This document shows positions 7,954-16,388 of a stretch of 64,000 nt of DNA, in pieces (the stretch's first letter is position 1; the number at the start of each line of letters is the position of its first letter). The stretch is from NCBI GenBank assembly GCA_964657925.1, contig CAZZWK010000010.1:1-64000 (forward strand), given 5' to 3'. Below the pieces are notes generated by a model, which was given only the letters and a program-made list of their open reading frames with translations, made no database searches and was not told the origin of the DNA. Position numbers and translations under genes: made by a program. This DNA is from Dictyobacter sp964657925 (lineage in GTDB: Bacteria; Chloroflexota; Ktedonobacteria; Ktedonobacterales; Ktedonobacteraceae).

Positions 7954-9269
7954 GGGCGTATCGTCTCCCGTTCGCTCATCACAGTGCGCAAGCGAGCTTT
8001 TGTCTTGCTACGACGCTCTTCGTACAGGGCTTTGGTCAACTTCCCCTCCTCATATTCACGATCCAGACGCAACAACTCTTGCAGGAGTTGTTCGCGACGT
8101 TCCGTTGTCGCGGGCACAGCGGGTATATGTTTTTTCGTTGGAGCAGCGGTGGTCTTTGCAGGTGATTTTCCGCTGGAACGGGTACGTCGCGCGTTGTGGG
8201 CCTGTCGTCTACGCGTAGAGGCCAGGTACCAGGATAGCGCGATGATAATGAACATCACGACCACCGTCACGATAATCCAGACGATGACTGGATTCAGCGA
8301 TGAGACCGAGGTGGGAGGTGGTGGCGGCAGAGGCAGGCCAGCGATGGTCAGGTTGAATTGTTGCTGTGGCAGCAGCGTTGTGGCGACAAAGGCGTGATAG
8401 GTGGCCTGATCGCTGCCCGCGTTGACGACGCCCTGCGAGGTCAGTCCGCTGGCGCTCGAATGCAGGTTGGTCGGCACCAGGACCGAGACGCCGATGGTAG
8501 GATATTGGGCCTGATAGTTGAAGGTATAGGACGGGTGCTGATAAGGGATCTCGAAGGAGAACGCGAAATCGTTGCTGCCGGGGAGCAGGGCGGCGTCGCT
8601 GGCGAAACCGCGATCGACCTGGATCACGTTATAGCCGTTGAAACCCTTATCGAGTGAGACATTTTTGGCGCCGGGCGGCAGGGAGAACAGCAGCGCATTC
8701 GGTTTGCCGTTGCTAGCATCGAGCGAGCCGACATAAGTATAGTTGCTCAAGTTGGTGAACGAGAAGGCTTCAGAAATCTCCAGCATGCCCTTGACCGCGG
8801 GCGAGGGATTGACCAGGATGGTGGCCTGGTCTACGGCGATACTTTTTGTGCTATGCGTAGAGGGATATACCACCAACTGGACCTGCTGGCTGGGATGAGC
8901 ATTCAGAGTGACAGTCGAACTGGTATATTGCGCGCCCTGATAGCGGATGTAGATAGCATAGACGATGGTTTTGTCGGTGGATAGATTTTTGAACGAGAAG
9001 GCACCATGGGTATCGGTGCGCGCGGTGATGACATCCTTTGAAGTGGTGCCCTGAGCCATTTGTAACGTGACGACCTGGGCGGTGAGAGGCGTGTTTTTGC
9101 GACTGCCATCGAGCAGGTGACCGGAGATGGTGCCCATTGCGGTGGCGGCATGAGCTAGCGAGGTGGGAGTCGACGCGCAGAACATGAGTATGAGCAGCAC
9201 GAGGGCCAGCGCTGAGGAGATGACAGGCGCGATAGTATGTTTGATTGTCGAGGCTGGTGTGTGCTTCAT
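7950..9269 (-). CDS. Membrane-anchored extracytoplasmic protein in the ccm operon, unknown
   Basis: A 439-residue protein with an N-terminal signal peptide (hydrophobic core VISSALALVLLILMF, AHA near the cleavage site). A carboxypeptidase-regulatory-like beta-sandwich follows (about 45-130, GTISGHLLDGSRKN...TDTHGAFSFKNL), then a second extracellular domain (about 140-300). A Pro-rich linker leads to one membrane helix (about 325-350) and a basic cytoplasmic tail. The tail ends in a short helical module (LLQELLRLDREYEEGKLTK) resembling SHOCT or CcmI-type helices. It sits between the ccmI-like gene and ccmA with a 5-bp gap and a 4-bp overlap, so it is made with the maturation proteins. A role in presenting apocytochrome or partner proteins is only a guess. 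Confidence 0.7.
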   Translation of the reverse strand: MKHTPASTIKHTIAPVISSALALVLLILMFCASTPTSLAHAATAMGTISGHLLDGSRKNTPLTAQVVTLQMAQGTTSKDVITARTDTHGAFSFKNLSTDKTIVYAIYIRYQGAQYTSSTVTLNAHPSQQVQLVVYPSTHSTKSIAVDQATILVNPSPAVKGMLEISEAFSFTNLSNYTYVGSLDASNGKPNALLFSLPPGAKNVSLDKGFNGYNVIQVDRGFASDAALLPGSNDFAFSFEIPYQHPSYTFNYQAQYPTIGVSVLVPTNLHSSASGLTSQGVVNAGSDQATYHAFVATTLLPQQQFNLTIAGLPLPPPPPTSVSSLNPVIVWIIVTVVVMFIIIALSWYLASTRRRQAHNARRTRSSGKSPAKTTAAPTKKHIPAVPATTERREQLLQELLRLDREYEEGKLTKALYEERRSKTKARLRTVMSERETIRP

Positions 9270-9274
9270 GGTAG

Positions 9275-9643
9275 CTATGATTCCTGTGTCCGTTTCATTT
9301 GCCGTAACTGCTCCTCAATTTCTGCATCGATTGCCTGCTCGCGGTCGTAGCGCGCTGCCAGGGCGGCCAGAGCGCGGCGCATGTAGCGCTCACGCAACTC
9401 CTGATAGTCGCTGTCGTCGATGTTGCCGAGCTGGTAGTCCAACTCGACCTCCTGAATAGCGCTCTTCGCGGCCTGCTCGCGCTCGGCTGACTCGCCCAGG
9501 GCACTTGTATCTGTTTTCTCCAGCATGGGCTCGTCGATAACGGACGCCTCGTGAGGGAGTGAAGCCGATACGGGCCGATACAGTGGGTAGAGGACGAAGG
9601 CCAGCGCCAGAATGCCCAACAACACAGCAGCAAGTATCGCCAT
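9275..9643 (-). CDS. CcmI-like short membrane protein
   Basis: A 122-residue protein with one N-terminal membrane helix (MAILAAVLLGILALAFVLYP) and a charged helical tail. The tail contains ELDYQLGNIDDSDYQELRERY, which resembles the short helical repeat following the first helix of CcmI. CcmI proteins hold apocytochrome c for heme attachment; the TPR part typical of proteobacterial CcmI is absent here. The start overlaps the ccmH stop (TGATG). The assignment comes from position and the N-terminal pattern. Confidence 0.6.
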   Translation of the reverse strand: MAILAAVLLGILALAFVLYPLYRPVSASLPHEASVIDEPMLEKTDTSALGESAEREQAAKSAIQEVELDYQLGNIDDSDYQELRERYMRRALAALAARYDREQAIDAEIEEQLRQMKRTQES

Positions 9644-10266
9644 CAGTTTTCTCCTCTCTGTACAGTTGTGCGTATAGGTCGGAAAAGGACATCGTCATCG
9701 GCGAGTTCTTGTTCGAGTCGAGCGCGATAGGCGGCCATTTCGAGATCATTGGGTGGACTATTGTCTTCAGCTATCCCCAACATTTCAGGCGCATTGTCAG
9801 GAGATAGTATAGCAGATTGCAGGCGCCAGTCACGCCAGATAAAGACGAGCAGGGCCAGGCCAGCGAGTAGCAGCACAATCGGTACCAGCCAGGCCAGCAG
9901 TGTAAAGCCCTGCCAGGGGGGCGACCAGACGATATCCTGCGCGCTGTAGCGACTCAAAAAGTACTGGATTACCTGCTGCTTGGATTTGCCGGAGGCCAGT
10001 TGGGCACGAATCACGCTGCGCATCTGCTGAGCCAGCGTCGAAGGGGCATCGGCAACGGACTCGCCCTGGCAGACAGGGCAACGCAGTTGAGAGGCCACAT
10101 CGCGCACCTGCTGATCCAACGTCTCGGGTCGTGGCACAGCGAAGGCCAGCCAGAGCCAGACTGAGGCGATAATCGCTAGCGCCGCAAGGCAGAGATAGAG
10201 CGGGCGACGCTGCGAGAAGGTGCTACTGGCTGATGTCTGCGATGCTGAAATGCTGACTCGACTCAT
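9643..10266 (-). CDS. ccmH: Cytochrome c maturation protein CcmH (CcmH/NrfF family)
   Basis: Thiol-reducing subunit of the heme ligation complex, keeping apocytochrome CXXCH cysteines reduced. The family signature LRCPVCQGESVADA is at 61-74 with Cys63 and Cys66. A membrane helix (about 24-44) precedes it and a second (about 128-148) follows. The 207-residue protein has a cytoplasmic C-terminal tail. The start overlaps the ccmF stop (ATGA). The CPVC version of the CXXC active site is common outside Proteobacteria. Confidence 0.93.
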   Translation of the reverse strand: MSRVSISASQTSASSTFSQRRPLYLCLAALAIIASVWLWLAFAVPRPETLDQQVRDVASQLRCPVCQGESVADAPSTLAQQMRSVIRAQLASGKSKQQVIQYFLSRYSAQDIVWSPPWQGFTLLAWLVPIVLLLAGLALLVFIWRDWRLQSAILSPDNAPEMLGIAEDNSPPNDLEMAAYRARLEQELADDDVLFRPIRTTVQRGEN

Positions 10267-12302
10267 ACCACGACACCTCCATTATTAATAGCGGTGCCTG
10301 TGCTAGGCTCAAGGGAAGGCACAGAGGCGATCTTTGCAGATGGTCGTGCCTTTATGGTCTTCTTGCCGCGCGTGGGCCACCAGCAGAAGATGCCACCGAT
10401 GATCATCAAAAACGCGCCATACCAGACGAATGAGACAAGCGGGTTGATGAACACGTGCAGAGTGGCCTGCGCGGGCCCGTTCCAGGCTTCCAGGTAGACG
10501 TAGACATCGGTCGCGCCGAACGTCGAGATATTGATAAGGCTGGTCGGTTGCTGTGGATAATTGTTGTAGACCACGCGACCGGGGTAGATGTAGTTGACCA
10601 ATTGATCATTGTGCCAGATCTGAAGTTGAGCGGTGACAGTTTGTTTGTCGGTATCGGTGGCGGTGATATTGCCCAGGAAAGTGAAGCGATAGCCCGCGAT
10701 AGACATGTCCTGTCCTGGTGCGAGCGTCGCGTCGGTTTGTTGCTGGAAGAAGCTGGAGCCGATGATGCCTACAACCAGGGCGACCAGACCGAGGTGCACG
10801 ATATAGCCACCGTAGCGCTGGCGGTAGCGATTAAACAGGTTGTAGAGGGCGATGGGATAGGCTTCGCCGTGGCTATGGCGCACGCGCGCGCCGCGCCAGA
10901 GTTCATACAGGATGGCGCCGGTGGTGAAGGTGCAGACGGAGAAGCCGATATTCACTGGAATGGAGGTGATGCCGAAGATGGGCAGCAGCACCGCACAGAG
11001 CGCGGCCAGCAGGATGGGAACACAGAGGTTGCGCCACAAGGCCGAGGGCGACGTACGACGCCAGGCCAGCAGGGGGCCGATACCCATGACCAGGACCAGG
11101 GCCACGATCAGCGGAGCCATCACCTGATTGTAGAAGGGAGCACCGACGGTCAGCGTTTGTTTCATGAACAGGGCGGAGATCAGTGGGAAGAGCGTGCCCC
11201 AGAGGGTCGCGAAGGCCATGCCCACAAACAAGAAATTGTTGAGCAGGAAGACGCCCTCGCGCGAGACGACTGAATCGAAGTCGTGCTCGGGCTTCAATTT
11301 GGGCAAGCGCCACACGAAGAGTCCGACGGAGAAGGCGATCACAATCACCAGGAAGACGAAGTAGTAGGAGCCGATATCCGAGTACGCGAACGAGTGGACC
11401 GAGCTGATCACACCGCTACGCACCTCGAAGGTACCAAAAATCGAGAGCGCGAACGAGGCGATGACCAGGAAGAGATTCCAGGTTTTGAGCATGCCGCGTC
11501 GCTCCTGCACCATCGAGGAGTGGAGGAACGCGGTCGTCGTCAGCCAGGGCAGGAGGGCGGCGTTTTCAACGGGGTCCCAGTTCCAGTAGCCGCCCCAGCC
11601 GAGCACGTGGTAAGACCACCACGCGCCGAGGATCAGGCCACAGGTTTGCAGGGTCCAGGCGGCCAGGGACCAGCGGCGAATCGAGCGCAACCAGCCCGCG
11701 TCGAGTTTCGAGGTGATTAAAGCGGCCACCGCGAAGGCGAAGGGCAGCGAGAAACTCATGTAGCCCAGCAGCAACATGGGAGGGTGAACCAGCATACCGG
11801 GGTCCATCAGCAGCGGATTGAGGCCGGTGCCATCGGCGGGCGTGACAATGGAACGGGCGAAAGGATTGGAGACCGTCGCCAATACGATTACGAAAAAGGT
11901 CTCGATACCCATCAGGGTCGCCATCACGTAGGGGACCAGGGCGGACGGTGCGCGTCTAGAGGTGAAGACGAAGAGGGCAGAGAAGAGCGAGAGCACCAGG
12001 GCCCAGTAGAGCAGTGAGCCATCCTGACCGCCGTAGAAGGCCGCGGAGGTGTAGTACCAGGCCATCGAGCGATCGGATTGTTGCGCCACGTAGATCACAC
12101 CGAAATCGTGTGTGAGGAACGAGACCACGAGCGCGGCTGAGGCCAGCAGCAAAAAGAAGGTTACGGCGAGCAAGGAGCGTTTCGCGCTGCGTACCAGTTG
12201 TGGGGTAGAGCGGGTCGCGCCGAGCACCGAGGCAATGATCGTATAGAGCGCAAAGCCGAGGGCCAGGATAAGCGAGATATAGCCAAGATCAGAAAAATAC
12301 AC
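10263..12302 (-). CDS. ccmF: Heme lyase CcmF
   Basis: Joins heme from holo-CcmE to the CXXCH of apocytochrome c together with CcmH. About 679 residues with 14-15 membrane helices. The WWD motif GWGGYWNWDPVENAALLPWL lies near 235-255, flanked by conserved His in LVHPPMLLLGY and in the later SVHSFA segment. The open frame permits a TTG start at 12308, but GTG at 12302 has GAGG with a 7-nt spacer and is chosen. It is the central gene of the operon, 9 bp after ccmE and overlapping ccmH. Confidence 0.95.
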   Translation of the reverse strand: MYFSDLGYISLILALGFALYTIIASVLGATRSTPQLVRSAKRSLLAVTFFLLLASAALVVSFLTHDFGVIYVAQQSDRSMAWYYTSAAFYGGQDGSLLYWALVLSLFSALFVFTSRRAPSALVPYVMATLMGIETFFVIVLATVSNPFARSIVTPADGTGLNPLLMDPGMLVHPPMLLLGYMSFSLPFAFAVAALITSKLDAGWLRSIRRWSLAAWTLQTCGLILGAWWSYHVLGWGGYWNWDPVENAALLPWLTTTAFLHSSMVQERRGMLKTWNLFLVIASFALSIFGTFEVRSGVISSVHSFAYSDIGSYYFVFLVIVIAFSVGLFVWRLPKLKPEHDFDSVVSREGVFLLNNFLFVGMAFATLWGTLFPLISALFMKQTLTVGAPFYNQVMAPLIVALVLVMGIGPLLAWRRTSPSALWRNLCVPILLAALCAVLLPIFGITSIPVNIGFSVCTFTTGAILYELWRGARVRHSHGEAYPIALYNLFNRYRQRYGGYIVHLGLVALVVGIIGSSFFQQQTDATLAPGQDMSIAGYRFTFLGNITATDTDKQTVTAQLQIWHNDQLVNYIYPGRVVYNNYPQQPTSLINISTFGATDVYVYLEAWNGPAQATLHVFINPLVSFVWYGAFLMIIGGIFCWWPTRGKKTIKARPSAKIASVPSLEPSTGTAINNGGVVV

Positions 12303-12311
12303 GGTCAATCC

Positions 12312-12776
12312 TCATTGGGCGGCTGGAGTCGCCGATTGGAACTTGGACGGACATTTTGCGAGCAGCGTCTGCGCCTGAAACGGACCGCTACCAGTATAGT
12401 GACCTTCGACCACCACCTGCACGCCGGAGCGGAAGATATCGGGAACCACGCCGCTATAGGTCACAGGCAAGATGGGTGTGCTACCGACAGTATCGCTGAT
12501 GGTAAAGGTGATGGTATCATTGCTGTGGCGCACGATCGAGCCAGCCTTTACGAAACCGGCCACGCGCACGGATTGCGTCGTGCAGGTGGTGCAGTGTTGC
12601 AGTTCGGGCACCGTCATATAATAAACGGCGTTGGCCTGCGTGTTGGCATAGACCAGATAGACGATGGCGCCTAAAATAGCGATGCCAGCGAAAAGCACAC
12701 CGAAGGGAACGCGCTTGCGGCGGCGCGTCTCGCCTGGTTGCTGTTTTGTATCGGGTACAGTCAGAGCAGGCTGCAC
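12312..12776 (-). CDS. ccmE: Heme chaperone CcmE, cysteine-type variant
   Basis: Carries heme from CcmC to CcmF on the outer face of the membrane. The 154-residue protein has one N-terminal helix (about 24-46) and an OB-fold domain with the block VAGFVKAGSIVR. The C-terminal motif is LLAKCPSKF. The classical heme-binding His of HXXXY is replaced by Cys142, as in the CXXXY class known from archaea and some anaerobes, and the Tyr is Phe146. An additional CTTC pair (62-65) sits in the first part of the domain. The start is GTG with GGAGGT six nt upstream. Confidence 0.9.
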   Translation of the reverse strand: MQPALTVPDTKQQPGETRRRKRVPFGVLFAGIAILGAIVYLVYANTQANAVYYMTVPELQHCTTCTTQSVRVAGFVKAGSIVRHSNDTITFTISDTVGSTPILPVTYSGVVPDIFRSGVQVVVEGHYTGSGPFQAQTLLAKCPSKFQSATPAAQ

Positions 12777-12790
12777 GGTTGGACCTCCGA

Positions 12791-13249
12791 TCAGTGTGGC
12801 GCGATAGAGCCTTCGAACAGGATATTGAGCAGCGCGCCCAGGATAAAGACGAGTAGACCAAAGACCAGCATCAATTGTGGAGCGACCTGCGAGAGGCGGC
12901 TTTTGCGTTTTGCCAGTCGACGAATATTGCTTTGACCAAGATAGATAGCCAGGATAAAAAGTGCGAGCGCAAAGACGATCTTCACGGCCAGCACGATCAG
13001 ATAGGGCAGACCCAGCGTTGTTTGTGTCAGGCGATCGAACATCAGGTAGACGCCGCTAAGCAGCAGAGCGCCGACACAGATATTGACCATTTGCTTGAAC
13101 ATATTGGCGATCTTCGCCGCCACTTGCGGCGCGGGCGAGCCGAGACGCAAGGCGGGCTGCACGATCAATAGATACATGACGCTACCGCCGACCCAGATGG
13201 CCGCCGAGAGCGTGTGTACGACGCGGGCGAACCAGAGCAGCTCCCACAT
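12791..13249 (-). CDS. CopD-like four-helix membrane protein
   Basis: A 152-residue protein with four membrane helices. It begins with ELLWFARVVHTLSAAIWVGG, the family's His-containing first helix (VHTLSAAIWVGG), a pattern shared by CopD and DUF2269-type proteins linked to copper or heme handling. The ATG overlaps the stop of the thioredoxin-like gene (TGATG). Its position between tlpA and ccmE suggests a part in cytochrome or copper-centre assembly, but the substrate is unknown. Confidence 0.75.
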   Translation of the reverse strand: MWELLWFARVVHTLSAAIWVGGSVMYLLIVQPALRLGSPAPQVAAKIANMFKQMVNICVGALLLSGVYLMFDRLTQTTLGLPYLIVLAVKIVFALALFILAIYLGQSNIRRLAKRKSRLSQVAPQLMLVFGLLVFILGALLNILFEGSIAPH

Positions 13250-13929
13250 CAGTGGACCGAGATCTTCACCAATTCGCGCAGCAGGCTTTGCTCGTCCAAT
13301 GGACCGCCGAAACGTGCACGAATGATGCCGTTTTTATCGATGAACCATGTCTCAGGCTGACCGGTCGCGCCGAACGAGATGGAGGTCGAGCCGTCAATGG
13401 TATCACTCACGTTGGGATAGCTGATATTTTTTTGCTGTAAGAAGCTGTTACCGTTACTTGTGGTATCGCCCTCATCGACGCCGATCAAAACCACCCCTTT
13501 AGATTGTAGCGTACTCTGCCAGGCGTTTTCCAGGAATGGGGCTTCAGCCGCGCATGGATCGCACCAGGAGGCCCAGAAATTGATGATGACTGGATGACCT
13601 TTGAGCGCCGCCAGATGGATATGCCCATCATTGATAATAGCGCTGGTTTGTTCGCCAGAAGTATTGAGCGTTGCCAGGGTGAAGTCGGGCGCGGGCTTGC
13701 CGATCATCGGGCTGGACAAGTCACCGGTATCGATGGAGGTATCATCGCCTGAATGTGTCGACTTCGGTGTGAAGAGCAGGATACCGATGACTACCAGCAA
13801 GGACACGATGAGTATATTGCTGATGGTGAAAATAAGGATGCGCCGTTTGCGCACTTTGCGATGGAAGGCGGGCGAGTCCGCAGACACAGTGATAGCGCTA
13901 TGAGTATTTGTGGCGCTTTTTATTTCCAT
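13249..13929 (-). CDS. Membrane-anchored thioredoxin-like protein, TlpA/ResA/CcmG type
   Basis: Thiol-disulfide oxidoreductase on the outer membrane face, expected to reduce apocytochrome cysteines before heme attachment. The 226-residue protein has a basic N terminus, one membrane anchor (about 31-53) and a thioredoxin fold with active site FWASWCDPC (Cys123, Cys126) and cis-Pro context GATGQPETWFID. The frame extends upstream to 14058, but the ATG at 13929 places the anchor properly and has AGGA upstream (11 nt, long). It is the first gene of the 12-gene operon, with the shared 17-bp respiratory motif 128 bp upstream. Confidence 0.88.
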   Translation of the reverse strand: MEIKSATNTHSAITVSADSPAFHRKVRKRRILIFTISNILIVSLLVVIGILLFTPKSTHSGDDTSIDTGDLSSPMIGKPAPDFTLATLNTSGEQTSAIINDGHIHLAALKGHPVIINFWASWCDPCAAEAPFLENAWQSTLQSKGVVLIGVDEGDTTSNGNSFLQQKNISYPNVSDTIDGSTSISFGATGQPETWFIDKNGIIRARFGGPLDEQSLLRELVKISVH

Positions 13930-14057
13930 ATCACGATGATTCCTAAACCTGAGTATGCATGAAAAAAAGGATGATAGAAACCGCTGATGGTAGTAGACAA
14001 TAACGTGTTGATTATGCGGCAGCGGCCTGATAGAGGGCTTGCAGGCAAGAGAAGACA

Positions 14058-14074
14058 CCTTACAACTGCCTGAA
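14058..14074 (-). promoter_or_regulatory. Respiratory-regulon candidate element, site A
   Basis: Read on the minus strand: TTCAGGCAGTTGTAAGG, preceded by TTGAAAATA. It lies 128 bp upstream of the first gene of the ccm operon and points toward it. Near-identical to site D at 26849-26865 and similar to sites B (18829-18845) and C (26692-26708). Confidence 0.55.
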
Positions 14075-14254
14075 TATTTTCAAGGTGCTGTCGGTGGTCT
14101 GTTTGTGGCTTCATCATTGAGTGGGTAATATGATCTTAGTGACAATAATTACCACTATTGACCTGAAATAGATGGTTCTTATTAATTGTGTATACTATGT
14201 GCTTCAATATAGGGACTGCTATGAAGATAAAGAAATAAAGTCGCAATGTTACCA

Positions 14255-14322
14255 GGCGATAAATCGCGGGCGTAGATGCTGGGGGCATCTGTGCGTTGCG
14301 GTAAACCGACTCCTACAGAAGG
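14255..14322. repeat. REP-like repeat, family III
   Basis: Contains GCGATAAATCGC, the hairpin AGATGCTGGGGGCATCT, then CGGTAAACCG and CTCCTACAGAAGG. It is longer than the copy at 2626-2672 because of the central hairpin. Confidence 0.65.
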
Positions 14323-14560
14323 TAGGGATACTCGATTTTGTTTGTGAAAGATCATGATAAGGGCTATTTGTTTCTTTTCTGCTACAAAAAACGTCATAGA
14401 GTACGGCATTTATTCTTTAAAATGATGGGCTTTTACGGGTAGTATCAATAAGCGCATATGATGCCACGGTAGAAGCTATAGAAGTGCTTGCTACTTTTTA
14501 TTTGTTATTAGGTGTGTTCTTGTTATTCAATAACGTCGTAAAACTACGAAGGGTATGTTC

Positions 14561-16348
14561 ATGTCCAATAGTTTTTCCTCGCAAGTTTCCGCAAAAGGAC
14601 GCATGGCACCAGCACGCGGTCGCTCTGCCCAGGACAAACGTGTGCTGGTGCCAGTGATCATACTCGTATGTATGCTTGTCTGCTTGTTTCTGACGGGGGT
14701 TATTTTCCCGTTGACTGGTCCCACGGTGCATCAAGTTTTTCCTGGGACACCGCTTGAGCAGTGGCTGCTGCTGCCGACGCAGTATTTATTTCCATATCTG
14801 GCGCAGCAGCATGCTAAAGGCAGCACACTACTTTCAATCCCGCTCAACTGGGTTATTTTTTTGCTTTTAGGTGCTAGCTTTCTGCTGCTGTTTGTGTGTT
14901 ACCTGTGCGCGTTGCGTTTCTTACCCAGAATGGTTACGCGGCGTTTTATATTGCTGTCCACGACACTACTTGGACTGCTGTGCGTGTTGTATCCCAGCAT
15001 ACCCTCGCAGGATCTTTTTTCGTACATCAGTTACGCGCGGCTGGAGGTGATTTATCATCTCAATCCGTTGATAGCGACGCCGCATACTATTATGAAGGAC
15101 CCGATCTATCACCTGCTGTACTGGAAAGATCAGCCTTCGGCGTATGGGCCGACCTGGATCGGGATTACCTCTGGGCTACAACGGTTTTCGCTGCTATTTG
15201 TGGGTGGAATACAAAATATTTTTGTGATGGCGATATGCTTGCGCTGTTTTGGGCTGGTCGTCCATCTATGCTCGACGCATTTGATATGGGTGATCAGTGG
15301 CTCGCTTCAGAGCAAGACGGGACGGATATCGACGAGGCTGCGTGTACTGGCGACGCTGGCTTTTGCCTGGAATCCGCTCTTGTTGTTGGAAGCGGCGGCG
15401 ATTGTGCACAACGATACGACCGTTTTGTTGTGCGTGCTGCTGGCGGTGTGGTCTTTGCAGGGGTATAGAGCTGACAGGCCGATGGCGTACGTGCTGGCGA
15501 GTATTTTCCTGGCGCTGGCGGCATGTTTGAAAATTACGTTTCTGGTGCTGGCACCGGGACTATTGCTGTTTTTATGGGTAAGCCGAGGTCAGTCGGAGGG
15601 GGATATGCGAGGTTTGTCGCGCATGGGAGCGGAGTGGGTACGATGTTTGTGCAGAATGATGGTGGTTATTGTCGTTTATATTGCTACTATTGTTGTTGTG
15701 TACCTGCCCTTCTGGCAAAATGGAGCGGTTTTGCATTTTTTACAGGTGAATCCCAGCTTTTCACGAGATATCAATAGTCCGTATGAATTTTTTATTCGAC
15801 TCTACGACAGTCTGAAGCACCAACCATACCCTGTTTTGCCGACTAATCAGGGGATACCGCTCGAAAGGGAGTCGCACACATTGAGTTTGTGGTTGTACGC
15901 GGTTGTTTTTTGTGTTGTCAGCGGCCTGTTTCTGGTATGGCGTCATGCGCACGCGTTGGTGGCATTCATTCAATGGATGACTGTGATATGGCTGCTGTAC
16001 TGCATCGTTGGATCACCGTGGCTGTGGCCCTGGTATTTTATCGCGTTCTTCGGGCTATTTGCCTTGCTGGAAGTGATCGAGGGGTACAGTTCTTTGCTGG
16101 CAGCAATCTTGCGTGTGCCGCTCGCGGCGCGTTTGCTGACATTTGCCGCGTTGTTGCTGTATATGTTTGTGACGGTCGCGCCACAAAAGACGTTTGTGCT
16201 GCTACCCTATTTCGAGGTGTCCTATCTACGAGGTATGTTGCTGTGTGTTATTCCGTTGTTGGCGCTTTTTCCACGCGGGCGTAGGCGGATGGAACAGCAG
16301 CGAGGGGTGGGAGAACCGACGGTTGTGGTAGGAGGATCGAAGGTATAG
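14561..16348 (+). CDS. GT-C fold membrane glycosyltransferase
   Basis: A polytopic protein of about 595 residues with 12-14 hydrophobic helices. The extracytoplasmic loop after the third helix has the acidic start SQDLFSYISYARL, the NPLIATP segment and later QPSAYGPTWIGI. These features recall polyprenyl-phosphate-mannose-dependent mannosyltransferases and related DUF2029/GT87-like enzymes. It probably adds sugars from a lipid carrier to a surface glycan or glycolipid; the donor and acceptor are not determinable. ATG codons at 14555 and 14561 compete; the second has AAGGG at a 7-8 nt spacing. Transcribed alone on the plus strand. Confidence 0.75.
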   Translation: MSNSFSSQVSAKGRMAPARGRSAQDKRVLVPVIILVCMLVCLFLTGVIFPLTGPTVHQVFPGTPLEQWLLLPTQYLFPYLAQQHAKGSTLLSIPLNWVIFLLLGASFLLLFVCYLCALRFLPRMVTRRFILLSTTLLGLLCVLYPSIPSQDLFSYISYARLEVIYHLNPLIATPHTIMKDPIYHLLYWKDQPSAYGPTWIGITSGLQRFSLLFVGGIQNIFVMAICLRCFGLVVHLCSTHLIWVISGSLQSKTGRISTRLRVLATLAFAWNPLLLLEAAAIVHNDTTVLLCVLLAVWSLQGYRADRPMAYVLASIFLALAACLKITFLVLAPGLLLFLWVSRGQSEGDMRGLSRMGAEWVRCLCRMMVVIVVYIATIVVVYLPFWQNGAVLHFLQVNPSFSRDINSPYEFFIRLYDSLKHQPYPVLPTNQGIPLERESHTLSLWLYAVVFCVVSGLFLVWRHAHALVAFIQWMTVIWLLYCIVGSPWLWPWYFIAFFGLFALLEVIEGYSSLLAAILRVPLAARLLTFAALLLYMFVTVAPQKTFVLLPYFEVSYLRGMLLCVIPLLALFPRGRRRMEQQRGVGEPTVVVGGSKV

Positions 16349-16360
16349 CCTTCGATCTCC
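16331..16360 (+). terminator. Hairpin overlapping the glycosyltransferase stop codon
   Basis: GGAGGATCGAAGG, loop TATAG, CCTTCGATCTCC gives a 12-bp stem with one bulged G, and the TAG stop lies in the loop. No long T-run follows, so it is a terminator-like structure between two convergent genes rather than a textbook terminator. Confidence 0.5.
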
Positions 16361-16388
16361 TAGCTTGTAATGTTTTATAAGTAGTATT

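Larger units (their letters stand above)
13930..14560. other. 631-bp divergent intergenic region
   Basis: Separates the ccm operon (minus) from the glycosyltransferase (plus). It is AT-rich and contains no supported gene. It holds the 17-bp element at 14058-14074 and a family III repeat at 14255-14322. The remainder shows no clear structure to me. Confidence 0.6.

Noticed and set aside
14172..14409. Short frames in the ccm/glycosyltransferase intergenic region
   Set aside because: They cross a family III repeat, lack ribosome sites and have no recognisable product.
13930..14560. Possible tRNA or small RNA gene
   Set aside because: No cloverleaf, CCA end or T-loop consensus is visible; the only structures are the family III palindromes.
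14593..14603. AAAAGGACGCA, identical to the -35 block of the arsM/sigma promoters
   Set aside because: It lies inside the glycosyltransferase coding sequence and has no ATAGAGAC block at the required 12-bp distance.
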